DNA of 64,000 bases from Streptomyces sp. S4.7 (GCF_010384365.1 NZ_CP048397.1:2046001-2110000); one strand, 5' to 3'. Shown: positions 27,616 to 35,824, counted from the stretch's first letter. Numbers and translations are program-made. The notes: generated by a model not told the origin, from the letters alone.

Positions 27616-28805
27616 GGTTCGCCGAGAGGATCGAGGCGCGGACACCCGCGTCGCGTGACCGCGCGATCGACGGTCTGCGCGCCCTGGCGCTGCTCGCGGT
27701 GCCGACCGGGCACTGGCTGCTGGGCGGATTCACCCTGGACGAGGGCGCGTTGCGCAACGCGAGCCCGCTGAGCACGTTCGGCTTTTTCGCGCCGGTGAGC
27801 TGGGTGCTTCAGATGCTGGGCATCTTCTTCCTGGTCGGGGGTTACGCGTCGGTGCTCTCCTACCGGCGCAGGAAGGGCTCCACGGCGGCGTGGCTGCGGC
27901 GGCGTGCCGCCCGGCTGGGGCGGCCGGTCCTGGGTGTGACGGCGGTGTGGGCGGTGCTGATTCCGGTGCTGTACGCGGCCGGTGTGCCGGGGACGACGCT
28001 GCGTACGGGCTCGACGCTGGTGGTGCAGCCGCTGTGGTTCGTGGGGGTGTACGTGGTGGTGACGGCGCTGACGCCGTACTGCGTGCGGATGGCGGGGCGG
28101 CTGGGCGCGTGGGCGGCGGCGCCGTTGCTGGGGGTGGTGGCCGTCGTGGACGTGCTGCGGTACGGCCCGTACGGCGAGGCGATGCCTTCGTGGCTGGGCG
28201 TGGTCAACATCCTGCCGGGCTGGCTGTTCGCGTATCAGCTGGGTGTGTCGTGGGGCGAGGGCGGGATCGGCCGGCGCGGCGCGCGGGTGCTGCTCGTGGG
28301 GGGCGGGGTGCTGTTCGCCGTACTGCTGCTGGTCTTCCACTACCCGGCGTCGATGGTCGGGGTGCCCGGTGAGGCGCGGACCAATTCGCATCCGCCGTCG
28401 CTGCTGGTGCTGGCGCTGGCCGCCGCGCAGAGCGGTGCGGCGATCCTGTTGCGGGACCGGATCGCGGGTGTGCTGCGCAGGCCCGCGCTGTGGGCGCCGG
28501 TCGTGGTGGTCAATCTGCTCGCGATGACGATTCTGTGCTGGCACCAGACGGCGATGCTCGCCGCGGCGGTGCCGGGTTCGTATCTGGGGGCGGTGCCGGG
28601 GCTGACGACGGCGCCCGATTCGTACGGCTGGATTCTCGGCCGGTTGCTGTGGATGCCGCTGTTCGCGGTGCTGCTGGTACTGATCGCCCGGTACGCGCGG
28701 GCGTTCGAGGCGCCGTGGCGGTCGGGGACGCGAGCGGCGAGGGCCCGCCGGGCGGCGGCGGGGCTGCTCGCGGCGGGCTTCGCCGTGTACGCGCTGGCGT
28801 CGTGA
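27612..28805 (+). CDS. acyltransferase_3 family membrane protein
   Basis: A 397-residue integral membrane acyltransferase with about ten hydrophobic helices. The N-terminal signature RDRAIDGLRALALLAVPTGHW holds the family His, which together with the Arg before it forms the proposed active site. Members O-acylate sugars, lipids or antibiotics. It is translationally coupled to the upstream DUF1023 hydrolase, so the two probably act on the same molecule, one adding and one removing an acyl group. That functional link is inference. It ends 22 bases from a convergent reductase gene. Confidence 0.85.
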   Translation: MRFAERIEARTPASRDRAIDGLRALALLAVPTGHWLLGGFTLDEGALRNASPLSTFGFFAPVSWVLQMLGIFFLVGGYASVLSYRRRKGSTAAWLRRRAARLGRPVLGVTAVWAVLIPVLYAAGVPGTTLRTGSTLVVQPLWFVGVYVVVTALTPYCVRMAGRLGAWAAAPLLGVVAVVDVLRYGPYGEAMPSWLGVVNILPGWLFAYQLGVSWGEGGIGRRGARVLLVGGGVLFAVLLLVFHYPASMVGVPGEARTNSHPPSLLVLALAAAQSGAAILLRDRIAGVLRRPALWAPVVVVNLLAMTILCWHQTAMLAAAVPGSYLGAVPGLTTAPDSYGWILGRLLWMPLFAVLLVLIARYARAFEAPWRSGTRAARARRAAAGLLAAGFAVYALAS

Positions 28806-28826
28806 GGCGCTGCGCGGTGCGGGGGT

Positions 28827-29849
28827 CTACTCGCGGGCGACGGCTGTCGCGGACATGTCCGGGTAGCGGTCGCCGGCGACCTGTCCGGCGATCGGCTCCA
28901 GGAGTGCCAGCTCCTCGGGGGTGAGGATGATGCGGGTGGCGGCGGCGTTCTCCAGCAGGCGTGAGCGCTTGCGGGTGCCGGGGATCGGTACGACGGTCAG
29001 GCCGTGTTCCTGGGCACGCTGCTGCACCCAGGCGAGCGCGATCTGGCCGGGGGTCGCGTCGTGTGCGGCGGCGATGGTGCGGACGGGTTCGAGGAGGGCG
29101 GCGTTGCGGCCCGCGTTGTCGCCGGTGAAGCGGGGCTGGGTGAGGCGGATGTCGGCGCCCTTCAGTTCCTTGTCGGCCCGCGTGAACGAGCCGGTCAGGA
29201 AGCCGCGTCCGAGCGGTGAGTACGGGACGAGGGCGACGCCGAGTTCGGCGGCGGCGGCCACGGCGCTGGTCTCGACGTCGCGGGAGAACAGCGACCATTC
29301 GGACTGGAGCGCGGTAATGGGGTGCACGGAGTGCGCCTCGCGCAGTTCCGCGCCGGTGACCTCGCTCAGGCCGAGGTATTTGACCTTGCCCTCGGCGACG
29401 AGTCCGGCCATCGCGCCGACGGATTCGGCGAACGGTACGGCGGGGTTGTACCGGTGCATGTAGTAGAGGTCGATGACGTCGACGCCCAGGCGCCGCAGTG
29501 AGCCTTCGACGGCCTGTCTGATGTAGGCGGGTTCGTTGCGGATGCCCCGGTATGCCGGGTCGTCGCTGCGCTCGATGCCGAATTTGGTGGCGAGAGTGAT
29601 CTCGTCGCGGTGTGCGGCGACGAAGGGCGCGAGGAATGTCTCGTTGGCGCCGCGTCCGTAGGCGTCCGCGGTGTCGATGAGGGTGACGCCGGTCTCGACG
29701 GTCGCTTCGAGGGTGTCGCGGGAGGCGGTGTCGTCGGTGTCGCCGTAGAACTCGCTGATGCCCATGGCGCCGAAGCCCTGGACGCCGACGGTGGGTCCGG
29801 CGGCGCCGAGCGTCACCGCGGTGATCTTCTCCGTGCTGGGGGTGTTCAT
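28827..29849 (-). CDS. aldo/keto reductase
   Basis: A 340-residue NADPH-dependent aldo/keto reductase of the AKR (beta/alpha)8 family. The tetrad residues are visible in TADAYGRGANE (Asp, Tyr), LATKFG (Lys) and LYYMHRY (His). The C-terminal cofactor loop is VPIPGTRKRSRLLEN. It is the second gene of a MerR-AKR operon: its ATG overlaps the MerR stop (29846-29849). A role in detoxifying reactive aldehydes or quinones is likely from the context. Confidence 0.93.
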   Translation of the reverse strand: MNTPSTEKITAVTLGAAGPTVGVQGFGAMGISEFYGDTDDTASRDTLEATVETGVTLIDTADAYGRGANETFLAPFVAAHRDEITLATKFGIERSDDPAYRGIRNEPAYIRQAVEGSLRRLGVDVIDLYYMHRYNPAVPFAESVGAMAGLVAEGKVKYLGLSEVTGAELREAHSVHPITALQSEWSLFSRDVETSAVAAAAELGVALVPYSPLGRGFLTGSFTRADKELKGADIRLTQPRFTGDNAGRNAALLEPVRTIAAAHDATPGQIALAWVQQRAQEHGLTVVPIPGTRKRSRLLENAAATRIILTPEELALLEPIAGQVAGDRYPDMSATAVARE

Positions 29850-30313
29850 GAGGCCCTTTCCGACGCGGGGCGCGCACCGGCGTAGTAGTCGATCTTGTAG
29901 TCGAGTACGGCGAGTGTGTCGTGGAGTTCGGCGACGCGGGTGCGTACGTCGCGCCGGGTCTGCTCCAGCAGTTCCTGCCGCCGTTCGAAGGTGTGCTCGC
30001 CCTCCCGGACCAGTTCGGCGTAGCGGACCATGTCGGCGACGGGCATACCGGTCAGACGCAGTTTGCCGACGAAGGCGAGCCAGTCGAGGTCCTGGTTGGA
30101 GAAGCGCCGCTGTCCGGTGTGGGACCGGTCGACGTGCGGCATGAGTCCGATGCGCTCGTACCAGCGCAGGGTGTGCGCGGTGAGGCCGGTGAAGGAGACG
30201 ACTTCGCTGATCGTGTACTGGTCCCGTCCGGCGGGGCGGGGATGCGTGGGCGGGGCCGATACGCAGAGGTCCTCGGTTTCCGTCCGGACGGGTGTGCTCT
30301 CCATCAGCGTCAT
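29846..30313 (-). CDS. MerR family transcriptional regulator
   Basis: A 155-residue regulator. The MerR winged helix is QYTISEVVSFTGLTAHTLRWYERIGL at about 32-57, followed by a dimerisation helix rich in Arg/Glu. No Cys cluster is seen in the C-terminus, so it is not a metal-sensing or SoxR type. The promoter upstream has a 19-bp spacer, the MerR hallmark, which predicts autoregulation of this operon. From the -10 position the transcript should start at about 30313, so the ATG there would be leaderless. ATG 30304 is an alternative. Confidence 0.92.
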   Translation of the reverse strand: MTLMESTPVRTETEDLCVSAPPTHPRPAGRDQYTISEVVSFTGLTAHTLRWYERIGLMPHVDRSHTGQRRFSNQDLDWLAFVGKLRLTGMPVADMVRYAELVREGEHTFERRQELLEQTRRDVRTRVAELHDTLAVLDYKIDYYAGARPASERAS

Positions 30314-30319
30314 GCCTTC

Positions 30320-30350
30320 AACGTAGGACCTTGGAGTGCACTCGAAGCAA
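30320..30350 (-). promoter_or_regulatory. MerR-type promoter with 19-bp spacer
   Basis: Minus strand: -35 TTGCTT (30345-30350) and -10 TACGTT (30320-30325), separated by 19 bases. The 10-bp palindrome GAGTGCACTC (30334-30343) lies in the spacer. The long spacer and centred dyad are the classic target of MerR activators, which twist the DNA to align the elements. Confidence 0.8.
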
Positions 30351-30426
30351 GTGCGACCCGTGACGATTTTCGCGCGTCGCGCTCCCGGGGGCGGGCGCCG
30401 GGTGGGACCGGTCTACGCTCGTGGCC

Positions 30427-30435
30427 ATGCAGAGC
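30427..30435 (+). pseudogene. severed first three codons of the serine hydrolase gene
   Basis: ATG CAG AGC follows a TACGCT -10-like hexamer at 30414-30419. Joined to the sequence from 33093 it restores an opening MQSLAMIENW. It appears to be the original 5' end of the serine hydrolase gene, cut off by the IS607-type insertion. Confidence 0.6.
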
Positions 30436-30600
30436 GTCTCTGATCAGCTGAGCGATCCCGTGTCAGACGTGGTGTCTGGCAATGGGATTGCCCACCGTGG
30501 AGGGGTGGCGTGGGCGTGCAGGTGGAAGCCCGCGCCCAGTGCTGCTCCTCGTGGCCGGTGACCGGCTGTGGTGGGTTTGCTGATCGTTGCCACGCCCTGT
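30436..30600 (-). ncRNA. predicted TnpB guide RNA (omega/reRNA) scaffold
   Basis: TnpB nucleases use an RNA made from the 3' end of tnpB and the element's right end, with the guide read from flanking DNA. Here the terminal 60 bases contain adjacent hairpins: CAGAC-GTGGT-GTCTG (30464-30478), GGCAAT-GGG-ATTGCC (30478-30492, sharing one base), and a GTGG/CCAC palindrome just inside. The position and structure fit such a scaffold. The 5' limit is a guess. Confidence 0.4.
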
Positions 30601-32417
30601 TGCCGGTGGGCCGCGCGAGGCAGCCGGTTCCGGTCCGTGTGAGCGTGTCCCTCCGGACGCTGGCCCGCCGGACCCGAAGGTCTGACAGGGGAGGGTGTCC
30701 GGCGTCGCCTGGGCGTCGGACGTGTTGCATGGTGCCGGGTGGGGCCGGTCTTGGACCGGTCGTTCCGGCTGGTCTTGTCGGTACTCGGCGTGACGACCGC
30801 GCCCGCTTCGAGCGTGTCCACCACCGTGCGGATCGCCATCGCGCCGCTGGTGCGGTCGGTGACGGTTTTGGTCTGGTGGGTGAGGCCGCGTGCGGCGATG
30901 CGCCGCCACGCCCCGTTGTCGCGGTCGCCCTGCCACCGGCAGGAGGGGCAGAGGGCCCATTTCCATCCGGGTGTGGTGGGCCGGTCGGGGGCTTCGCGGT
31001 GCCGCAGCGGGGTGAGGCACTGGGGGCAGTGCTTGGAGGTGTTGCGCGCCGGGACGGTGACAACAGTGATACCCACTTCGGCGGCGAGGTGCCGCATACG
31101 GTCCACGATCTGCCCGCGCACCTGCTGGGAGAGGCGGGTGTTCATGGTTCGGCCCATGCCCTTGGCTTCCATCGACCGCAGGTCTTCCACGTAGATCACC
31201 GTGGCCGAGAAGGTGATGGCCTGATCCACTGTCCAGCGTGCGGCGGCCGACGCGAGGGCGTTGTTGAGGTGGGAACGCCGGTCGGAGACGTGCCGGATCT
31301 CATCGGACAGGGCCGTGTGCCTGGCGGCCAGCGGATGATGTCCGTCTCCGCCCGTGAGCCGCTGGTAGTGGTCGGCCTTGGCGTGCAGGTGCTCGGACAG
31401 GCGCCGGAGCCGATGCTGTTTGGCGAGGACCCCGGCGGCACGGAACTGTCCGCCGGAGCCGAGGGCGCTGATCCGGCCGTCCGCATGCAGGCGGACCGCT
31501 CCGGCGGACAGCAGGGTGTTCAGGCCCCAGTCCACACCCAGCGCGACCGTGTGACCGGTGCGGGCGGCCTTCGGGACGGCGTGGGTGTAGGCGAGATCAG
31601 CCCGCACTCTGCCCTGGTGGATACGCAGAGTGGGCAGGTGCAGCACCGCACCGGCCGGGATCACCGGCGGCAGGCTGATGGGGCAGGCGACCCAGGTCCA
31701 GTCTTTGTACGAGGCCGGGTCGGCGCGGGTGGGCAGCTGGAGCCTCAGCAGGGCGCGGCCGGGTTCGTCGGCGCGTTCGATGGTGGCCTGCTGCCCGTCA
31801 CACGCCGAGAGCAGCAGCATGCGTGCGATCCGGGGCGTGGGCTCCGTCTCGAACACATCGACCGGCATCCGGCCGTGCTTGCCGACGAACGCCGCAGCCT
31901 GCCGGGTACGGGACTTGATCACACTGGACGGCAGGAACTGGCCGCCGGGCACCGCCTCGCGCACCGCTTCCCACTCGGCCGCCGTGCGCTTCGCCGGATC
32001 ACCCGGCCACGTCTTGAGGACACCGGCCGTCAGATCGGCGCGCCACTTCGCCGACCGCAGCACGCGCCCGGCCTGCTCCTGCGCCATCCGCACGATGCGG
32101 TCGTTGACCTTGACACCCCTGGGCGGCGCGACGGCCCAGCCGAGGCGGCGCAGTGCCATCCACGCGTTCGACGGCAGTTTCCTGCCCCCCGTGTCCTCGC
32201 CGGATGCCAGGGTGTCCACGTCGGCGGTGTTCCAGTGCTCGACGGTCAGCTCACCGGCCATGCCGGACACCAGGCCCGCGCACCAGCCCACACGCTCCGC
32301 CAGCACAGCGGTGGACAGGAGGTCGCCGGTCCTCTCATCCAGGCCCGTGCGCAGCACGCCACGGGCGCATGCGGTGCGGGAGGTCTCGCCCTCGGCGAGC
32401 GGCAGCTTCCGGCTCAC
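30444..32417 (-). CDS. tnpB: TnpB, RNA-guided nuclease of the IS607-type element
   Basis: A 657-residue protein. The N-terminal 290 residues are the recognition/wedge region. RuvC-I is ALGVDWGLNTLLS (Asp295), RuvC-II is VIYVEDLRSME (Glu411), the zinc ribbon is C464-C467/C490-C493, and RuvC-III is GDRDNGAW (Asp498/Asp500). The RuvC fold ends near residue 510. The remaining 147 residues are Arg/Pro/Thr-rich with no recognisable domain, and their codons lie where the guide RNA scaffold should be. Most TnpBs have about 400 residues. A GTG start overlaps the tnpA stop. It probably cleaves the empty donor site to favour element retention. Confidence 0.9.
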   Translation of the reverse strand: MSRKLPLAEGETSRTACARGVLRTGLDERTGDLLSTAVLAERVGWCAGLVSGMAGELTVEHWNTADVDTLASGEDTGGRKLPSNAWMALRRLGWAVAPPRGVKVNDRIVRMAQEQAGRVLRSAKWRADLTAGVLKTWPGDPAKRTAAEWEAVREAVPGGQFLPSSVIKSRTRQAAAFVGKHGRMPVDVFETEPTPRIARMLLLSACDGQQATIERADEPGRALLRLQLPTRADPASYKDWTWVACPISLPPVIPAGAVLHLPTLRIHQGRVRADLAYTHAVPKAARTGHTVALGVDWGLNTLLSAGAVRLHADGRISALGSGGQFRAAGVLAKQHRLRRLSEHLHAKADHYQRLTGGDGHHPLAARHTALSDEIRHVSDRRSHLNNALASAAARWTVDQAITFSATVIYVEDLRSMEAKGMGRTMNTRLSQQVRGQIVDRMRHLAAEVGITVVTVPARNTSKHCPQCLTPLRHREAPDRPTTPGWKWALCPSCRWQGDRDNGAWRRIAARGLTHQTKTVTDRTSGAMAIRTVVDTLEAGAVVTPSTDKTSRNDRSKTGPTRHHATRPTPRRRRTPSPVRPSGPAGQRPEGHAHTDRNRLPRAAHRQQGVATISKPTTAGHRPRGAALGAGFHLHAHATPPRWAIPLPDTTSDTGSLS

Positions 32418-33025
32418 CGGCCGCCACCGTCTTCAGCGCACTGCCCGGTCTCGGCGAGCAGCCGTTCGCGAGCCTCTGCTGACCGCATCCCGTACAAACG
32501 GCCCGCGAACGTGGTGACCAACGAGACGAAGTCTTCGAGGAGTTCATCCCGGCCGCCGGACTTCTTCGGGTACAGCACTTCGAGCGAGGCGCCGTACACG
32601 GCGAACAGACGCCTCAGCCAGCCCACACCGAACCGCGCGAGACGGTCCTCATGCGTCACCCGCACCACGCTCACCGAGCCGTCGGACACCATCGCCAGCA
32701 CCCGGTTCAGGCCGGGCCGGTTCTCCCGCAGGCCAGAGCCACGGTCCCTGACGACTTTCACGACCTCACCCGCGGACGTGGCCCGCGGCTCCTCCTCCTG
32801 CGCGAGCAGCGAGGACTCCTGGCCATTCGAACCGGACACGCGCACATACAGAACCTCCCGCCTCGGACGGGAGGTTGCGGAGCCGCTACCGCGCTTCATG
32901 TTCTCCACATCGACCGAGGAGAACCGGCGCTCCCTGCCAACCCACACGAACGGGACCTTGCCGTCGACAGCCCACTGGCAAAGCGTCATCGAGTGAATCC
33001 CCAGACGCTTCACAGCCTTGGACAT
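32414..33025 (-). CDS. tnpA: IS607 family serine recombinase (transposase TnpA)
   Basis: A 203-residue transposase. A MerR-like helix-turn-helix occupies residues 1-45 (KAVKRLGIHSMTLCQWAVDG), then a resolvase-type catalytic domain with VLYVRVSGSNGQ (nucleophile Ser64). The Arg-rich catalytic stretch THEDRLARFG follows. The small size and N-terminal HTH distinguish IS607 TnpA from ordinary resolvases. ATG 33025 has GAGGAG 9 bases upstream. Its stop overlaps the GTG of tnpB. Confidence 0.9.
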   Translation of the reverse strand: MSKAVKRLGIHSMTLCQWAVDGKVPFVWVGRERRFSSVDVENMKRGSGSATSRPRREVLYVRVSGSNGQESSLLAQEEEPRATSAGEVVKVVRDRGSGLRENRPGLNRVLAMVSDGSVSVVRVTHEDRLARFGVGWLRRLFAVYGASLEVLYPKKSGGRDELLEDFVSLVTTFAGRLYGMRSAEARERLLAETGQCAEDGGGR

Positions 33026-33077
33026 ACGCAGCAACTCCTCGCATGCAATTTCACATACACAACACTAGGGATAACTA

Positions 33078-33923
33078 ATGAAGTTGATGAGCCTGGCGAT
33101 GATCGAGAACTGGCCGGTGCAGGCCGCCGCGGCGGCCGTCGTACGGGCGGACGGCACGGTGAGCGGATCGTACGGCCCGACGGGGCGCCGTTTTCCGCTG
33201 GCGTCGGTGACCAAGCCGCTCGCCGCGTACGCGGTGCTCGTGGCGTACGAGGAGGGCGCGGTGGAGCTGGACGAGCCGGCCGGGCCCGAGGGCTCGACGG
33301 TGCGCCATCTGCTGGCGCACACCAGCGGTCTGGCCTACGACGAGCACCGGGTGACGGCCCCGCCCGGCACCCGGCGGCTGTACTCGAACGCGGGTTTCGA
33401 GGCGCTCGGGGACCATGTGGCGGAGGCGACGGACATCCCGTTCGGCGAGTATCTGCGCCAGGCGGTCCTGGAGCCGCTGGGCATGACGTCGACCACCATG
33501 GGCGGTTCGCCCGCCCGGGACGGTGTCTCGACGGTGGACGATCTCGTCGCGTTCGCCGCGGAACTCCAGGCGCCGCGGCTGCTGGACCCGCGTACGGTGC
33601 TCGACGCCATGACGGTGGTCCATCCGGGGCTGTCGGGGATCCTGCCGGGCTACGGGCATCAGAAGCCCAACGACTGGGGTCTGGGCTTCGAGATCCGCGA
33701 CTCCAAGTCGCCACACTGGACGGGCGGTTCGTCGTCGCCGCGTACCTTCGGCCACTTCGGCCAGTCGGGCACGTTCCTGTGGATCGACCCGGACGCGGGC
33801 GCGGCGTGCGTGGCCCTGACCGACCGGGCCTTCGGTCCGTGGGCGGTCGAGGCCTGGCCGCCGTTCACGGACGCGGTTCTGGCGGAGCTGCGGTCGGCGG
33901 GCCGGGGGGTGTCCGGGGAGTAG
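33078..33923 (+). CDS. serine hydrolase (beta-lactamase/class C family), 5' end rebuilt by IS insertion
   Basis: A 281-residue beta-lactamase-fold hydrolase. The active-site SxxK is SVTK (in PLASVTKPLA, near residue 42) and the second motif is YSN in RRLYSNAGFE. The KTG-like third box is replaced by HFGQSG. The IS607-type element has separated the gene from its own promoter and first codons. The element end supplies AGGG (33067-33070) and a new ATG (33078), giving MKLMSLAM in place of the presumed MQSLAM. The coding frame is otherwise intact, so translation may continue, but expression now depends on element-derived transcription. Confidence 0.85.
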   Translation: MKLMSLAMIENWPVQAAAAAVVRADGTVSGSYGPTGRRFPLASVTKPLAAYAVLVAYEEGAVELDEPAGPEGSTVRHLLAHTSGLAYDEHRVTAPPGTRRLYSNAGFEALGDHVAEATDIPFGEYLRQAVLEPLGMTSTTMGGSPARDGVSTVDDLVAFAAELQAPRLLDPRTVLDAMTVVHPGLSGILPGYGHQKPNDWGLGFEIRDSKSPHWTGGSSSPRTFGHFGQSGTFLWIDPDAGAACVALTDRAFGPWAVEAWPPFTDAVLAELRSAGRGVSGE

Positions 33924-33928
33924 CGCCG

Positions 33929-34585
33929 TCAGGGTCCCAGTTCCCAGATCAGTGTCTCCGACGGGGTCTCTGCGGTCAGTTCGAGGCCGACGGAGTCCGT
34001 GATGCGCGCCGAGTCGCCGGGGCCCAGTTCCACTCCCGCCAGGACCACCAGGCCCCGGACCACGTGCAGATACGCCCGCGCCGCGTCGGGCACCGCCGCC
34101 CGTTCGCCCTCCTGGAGGCGGCGTACGTGCAGCATCGCGCCGGCCTCGGGCAGCGCGTACGGCGTGGAGTCGGCGATGCCGCGCACGATCTCGTAGCGCG
34201 GGTCGCCGCCGGGTGCGAGTGGGGCGAGCCACATCTGGACGAAGACCAGGGGGTGCTCGCCGTCGTTGCGCTCCACGTGCCGCACGCCGCCGCCCGCGCC
34301 GAGCCGCTGGACGTCGCCGGGCCGAACCACCGTGGCGTTCCCGGCGCAGTCGCGGTGGGTGAGTTCTCCCTCGACGACCCAGGTGACGATCTCGGTGTGG
34401 CTGTGCGGGTGTTCGTCGAAGCCCGCGCCGGGCGCGAGACGTTCCTCGTTGCAGGCGATCACCGCGCCGAACCGGAGGTTGTCGGGGTCGTAGAACTGCC
34501 CGAAGGAGAAGGCGTGGAAGGACTCGATCCCGGTGGACGGGTCCCCGCCGGGATAGCGGTCGTCGGCGTACCGGACGGAAATCAC
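33929..34585 (-). CDS. pirin family protein
   Basis: A 218-residue bicupin pirin. The metal-binding His/Glu set is visible in GFDEHPHSHTEIVTWVVEGELTH and the later Glu/His of VRHVERND. Pirins act as quercetinases or redox sensors; bacterial roles vary. The GTG start at 34585 is preceded by TAACGT (minus strand, 34592-34597), suggesting a leaderless start. The gene converges with the serine hydrolase, only 5 bases apart, and diverges from fasR. Confidence 0.92.
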   Translation of the reverse strand: MISVRYADDRYPGGDPSTGIESFHAFSFGQFYDPDNLRFGAVIACNEERLAPGAGFDEHPHSHTEIVTWVVEGELTHRDCAGNATVVRPGDVQRLGAGGGVRHVERNDGEHPLVFVQMWLAPLAPGGDPRYEIVRGIADSTPYALPEAGAMLHVRRLQEGERAAVPDAARAYLHVVRGLVVLAGVELGPGDSARITDSVGLELTAETPSETLIWELGP

Positions 34586-34642
34586 GTCCCCACGTTAGAC
34601 CCGCCCCGGCATGCGGCCGTCCGGATAAGGCAGTCTTGTCCC

Positions 34643-35824
34643 GTGCCTGAACCCGCGAACGAAGCCCATCCGCATCCCGCGACCCTGCGCCGGCTGGAGA
34701 AGTCGGCCGGCCGGCTGGCCGCGAACGCGATCGCCCGCATGGACGAGAAGCTGCCGTGGTACCGGGCGATGCCTCCGGAGAACCGTTCCTGGATCGGCCT
34801 GGTGGCCCAGGCGGGCATCGCGGCCTTCACCGAGTGGTTCCGGCATCCGGAGACCCCGCAGGCGATCTCCACCGATGTGTTCGGCACCGCTCCGCGGGAG
34901 TTGACGCGGGCCATCACGCTGCGCCAGACCGTCGAGATGGTGCGCACCACCATCGAGGTGATGGAGTCGGCGATCGAGGAGGTCGCGGCGCCCGGTGACG
35001 TGTCGGTGCTGCGTGAGGCGCTGCTCGTGTACGCGCGGGAGATCGCCTTCGCCACCGCGCAGGTGTACGCGCAGGCGGCCGAGGCGCGCGGCGCGTGGGA
35101 CGCGCGGCTGGAGTCGCTGGTGGTGAACGCGGTGCTGTCGGGCGAGGCCGACGAGGGCGCGGTGTCGCGGGCCTCGGCGCTGGGCTGGAACTCGCCCGAG
35201 CATGTGTGTGTGCTGCTGGGCACGGCGCCCGACGGGGACAGCGAGCTGACGGTGGAGGCGATCCGCCGGGCCGCGCGGCACGCCAAGCTCCAGGTCCTCA
35301 CGGGGGTGCTCGGTGACCGGCTGGTCGTCATCGCGGGAGGCAGCGACAATCCGCTGCAGGTCGCGAAGGAGCTGATCGGACCGTACGCGGCGGGGCCGGT
35401 GGTGGCGGGTCCGGTGGTGCCGGACCTGCTGGCGGCCACGAGGTCGGCGCAGGCGGCGGCGGCCGGGCTGAAGGCGTGTTCGGCCTGGCAGGACGCGCCG
35501 CGTCCCGTACTGTCGGACGATCTCCTGCCGGAGCGCGCGATCGCGTCGGATCCTGCCGCGCGTGAGCAGTTGGTGGAGGAGATCTACAGACCGCTCGAAG
35601 AGGCGGGGTCGGCGCTGCTGGAGACTCTCAGTGTGTATCTGGAGCAGGCGAGCAGTCTCGAAGGCGCCGCCCGGATGCTGTTCGTGCACCCCAACACCGT
35701 GCGCTACCGGCTTCGACGTGTGACGGACGTCACCGGCTGGTCACCGTCCGACGTCCGTTCCGCTTTCACTCTGCGGATCGCGTTGATCTTGGGGCGGCTG
35801 GCCGACGGAGAATCGTCCTCATAG
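34643..35824 (+). CDS. fasR: PucR-type regulator FasR, activator of fatty acid synthesis
   Basis: A 393-residue regulator. Its final 60 residues carry the PucR C-terminal helix-turn-helix (LEGAARMLFVHPNTVRYRLRRV). A GGDEF-like middle and a helical N-terminal domain precede it. Position directly upstream of fabD-fabH-acpP-fabF identifies it as the orthologue of S. coelicolor FasR (SCO2386, from memory), which binds the fabD promoter and activates the operon. The start is GTG 34643. A 1057-codon frame reaching back to 32651 is an artefact crossing the IS and other genes. Confidence 0.88.
   Translation: MPEPANEAHPHPATLRRLEKSAGRLAANAIARMDEKLPWYRAMPPENRSWIGLVAQAGIAAFTEWFRHPETPQAISTDVFGTAPRELTRAITLRQTVEMVRTTIEVMESAIEEVAAPGDVSVLREALLVYAREIAFATAQVYAQAAEARGAWDARLESLVVNAVLSGEADEGAVSRASALGWNSPEHVCVLLGTAPDGDSELTVEAIRRAARHAKLQVLTGVLGDRLVVIAGGSDNPLQVAKELIGPYAAGPVVAGPVVPDLLAATRSAQAAAAGLKACSAWQDAPRPVLSDDLLPERAIASDPAAREQLVEEIYRPLEEAGSALLETLSVYLEQASSLEGAARMLFVHPNTVRYRLRRVTDVTGWSPSDVRSAFTLRIALILGRLADGESSS

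Larger units (their letters stand above)
30436..33092 (-). mobile_element. IS607-type insertion sequence (about 2.66 kb)
   Basis: The element carries a serine-recombinase tnpA and a tnpB in a GTGA-overlapping operon and lacks terminal inverted repeats, as expected for IS607. The limits are inferred from the interrupted gene: GAGC occurs at both junctions (30432-30435 and 33089-33092), so the borders carry a four-base ambiguity. The left end (tnpA side) is near 33092; the right end is near 30436, only 8 bases past the tnpB stop. All catalytic residues of both proteins look intact, so the element may be active. Confidence 0.8.

Noticed and set aside
30444..32417. Cas12-like effector of a defence system
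   Set aside because: It is paired with an IS607 serine recombinase and there is no CRISPR array; it is a transposon TnpB.
32651..35824. 1057-codon frame ending as FasR
   Set aside because: Only the part from 34643 is FasR. The upstream part crosses the IS element, the serine hydrolase and the pirin gene in other frames.
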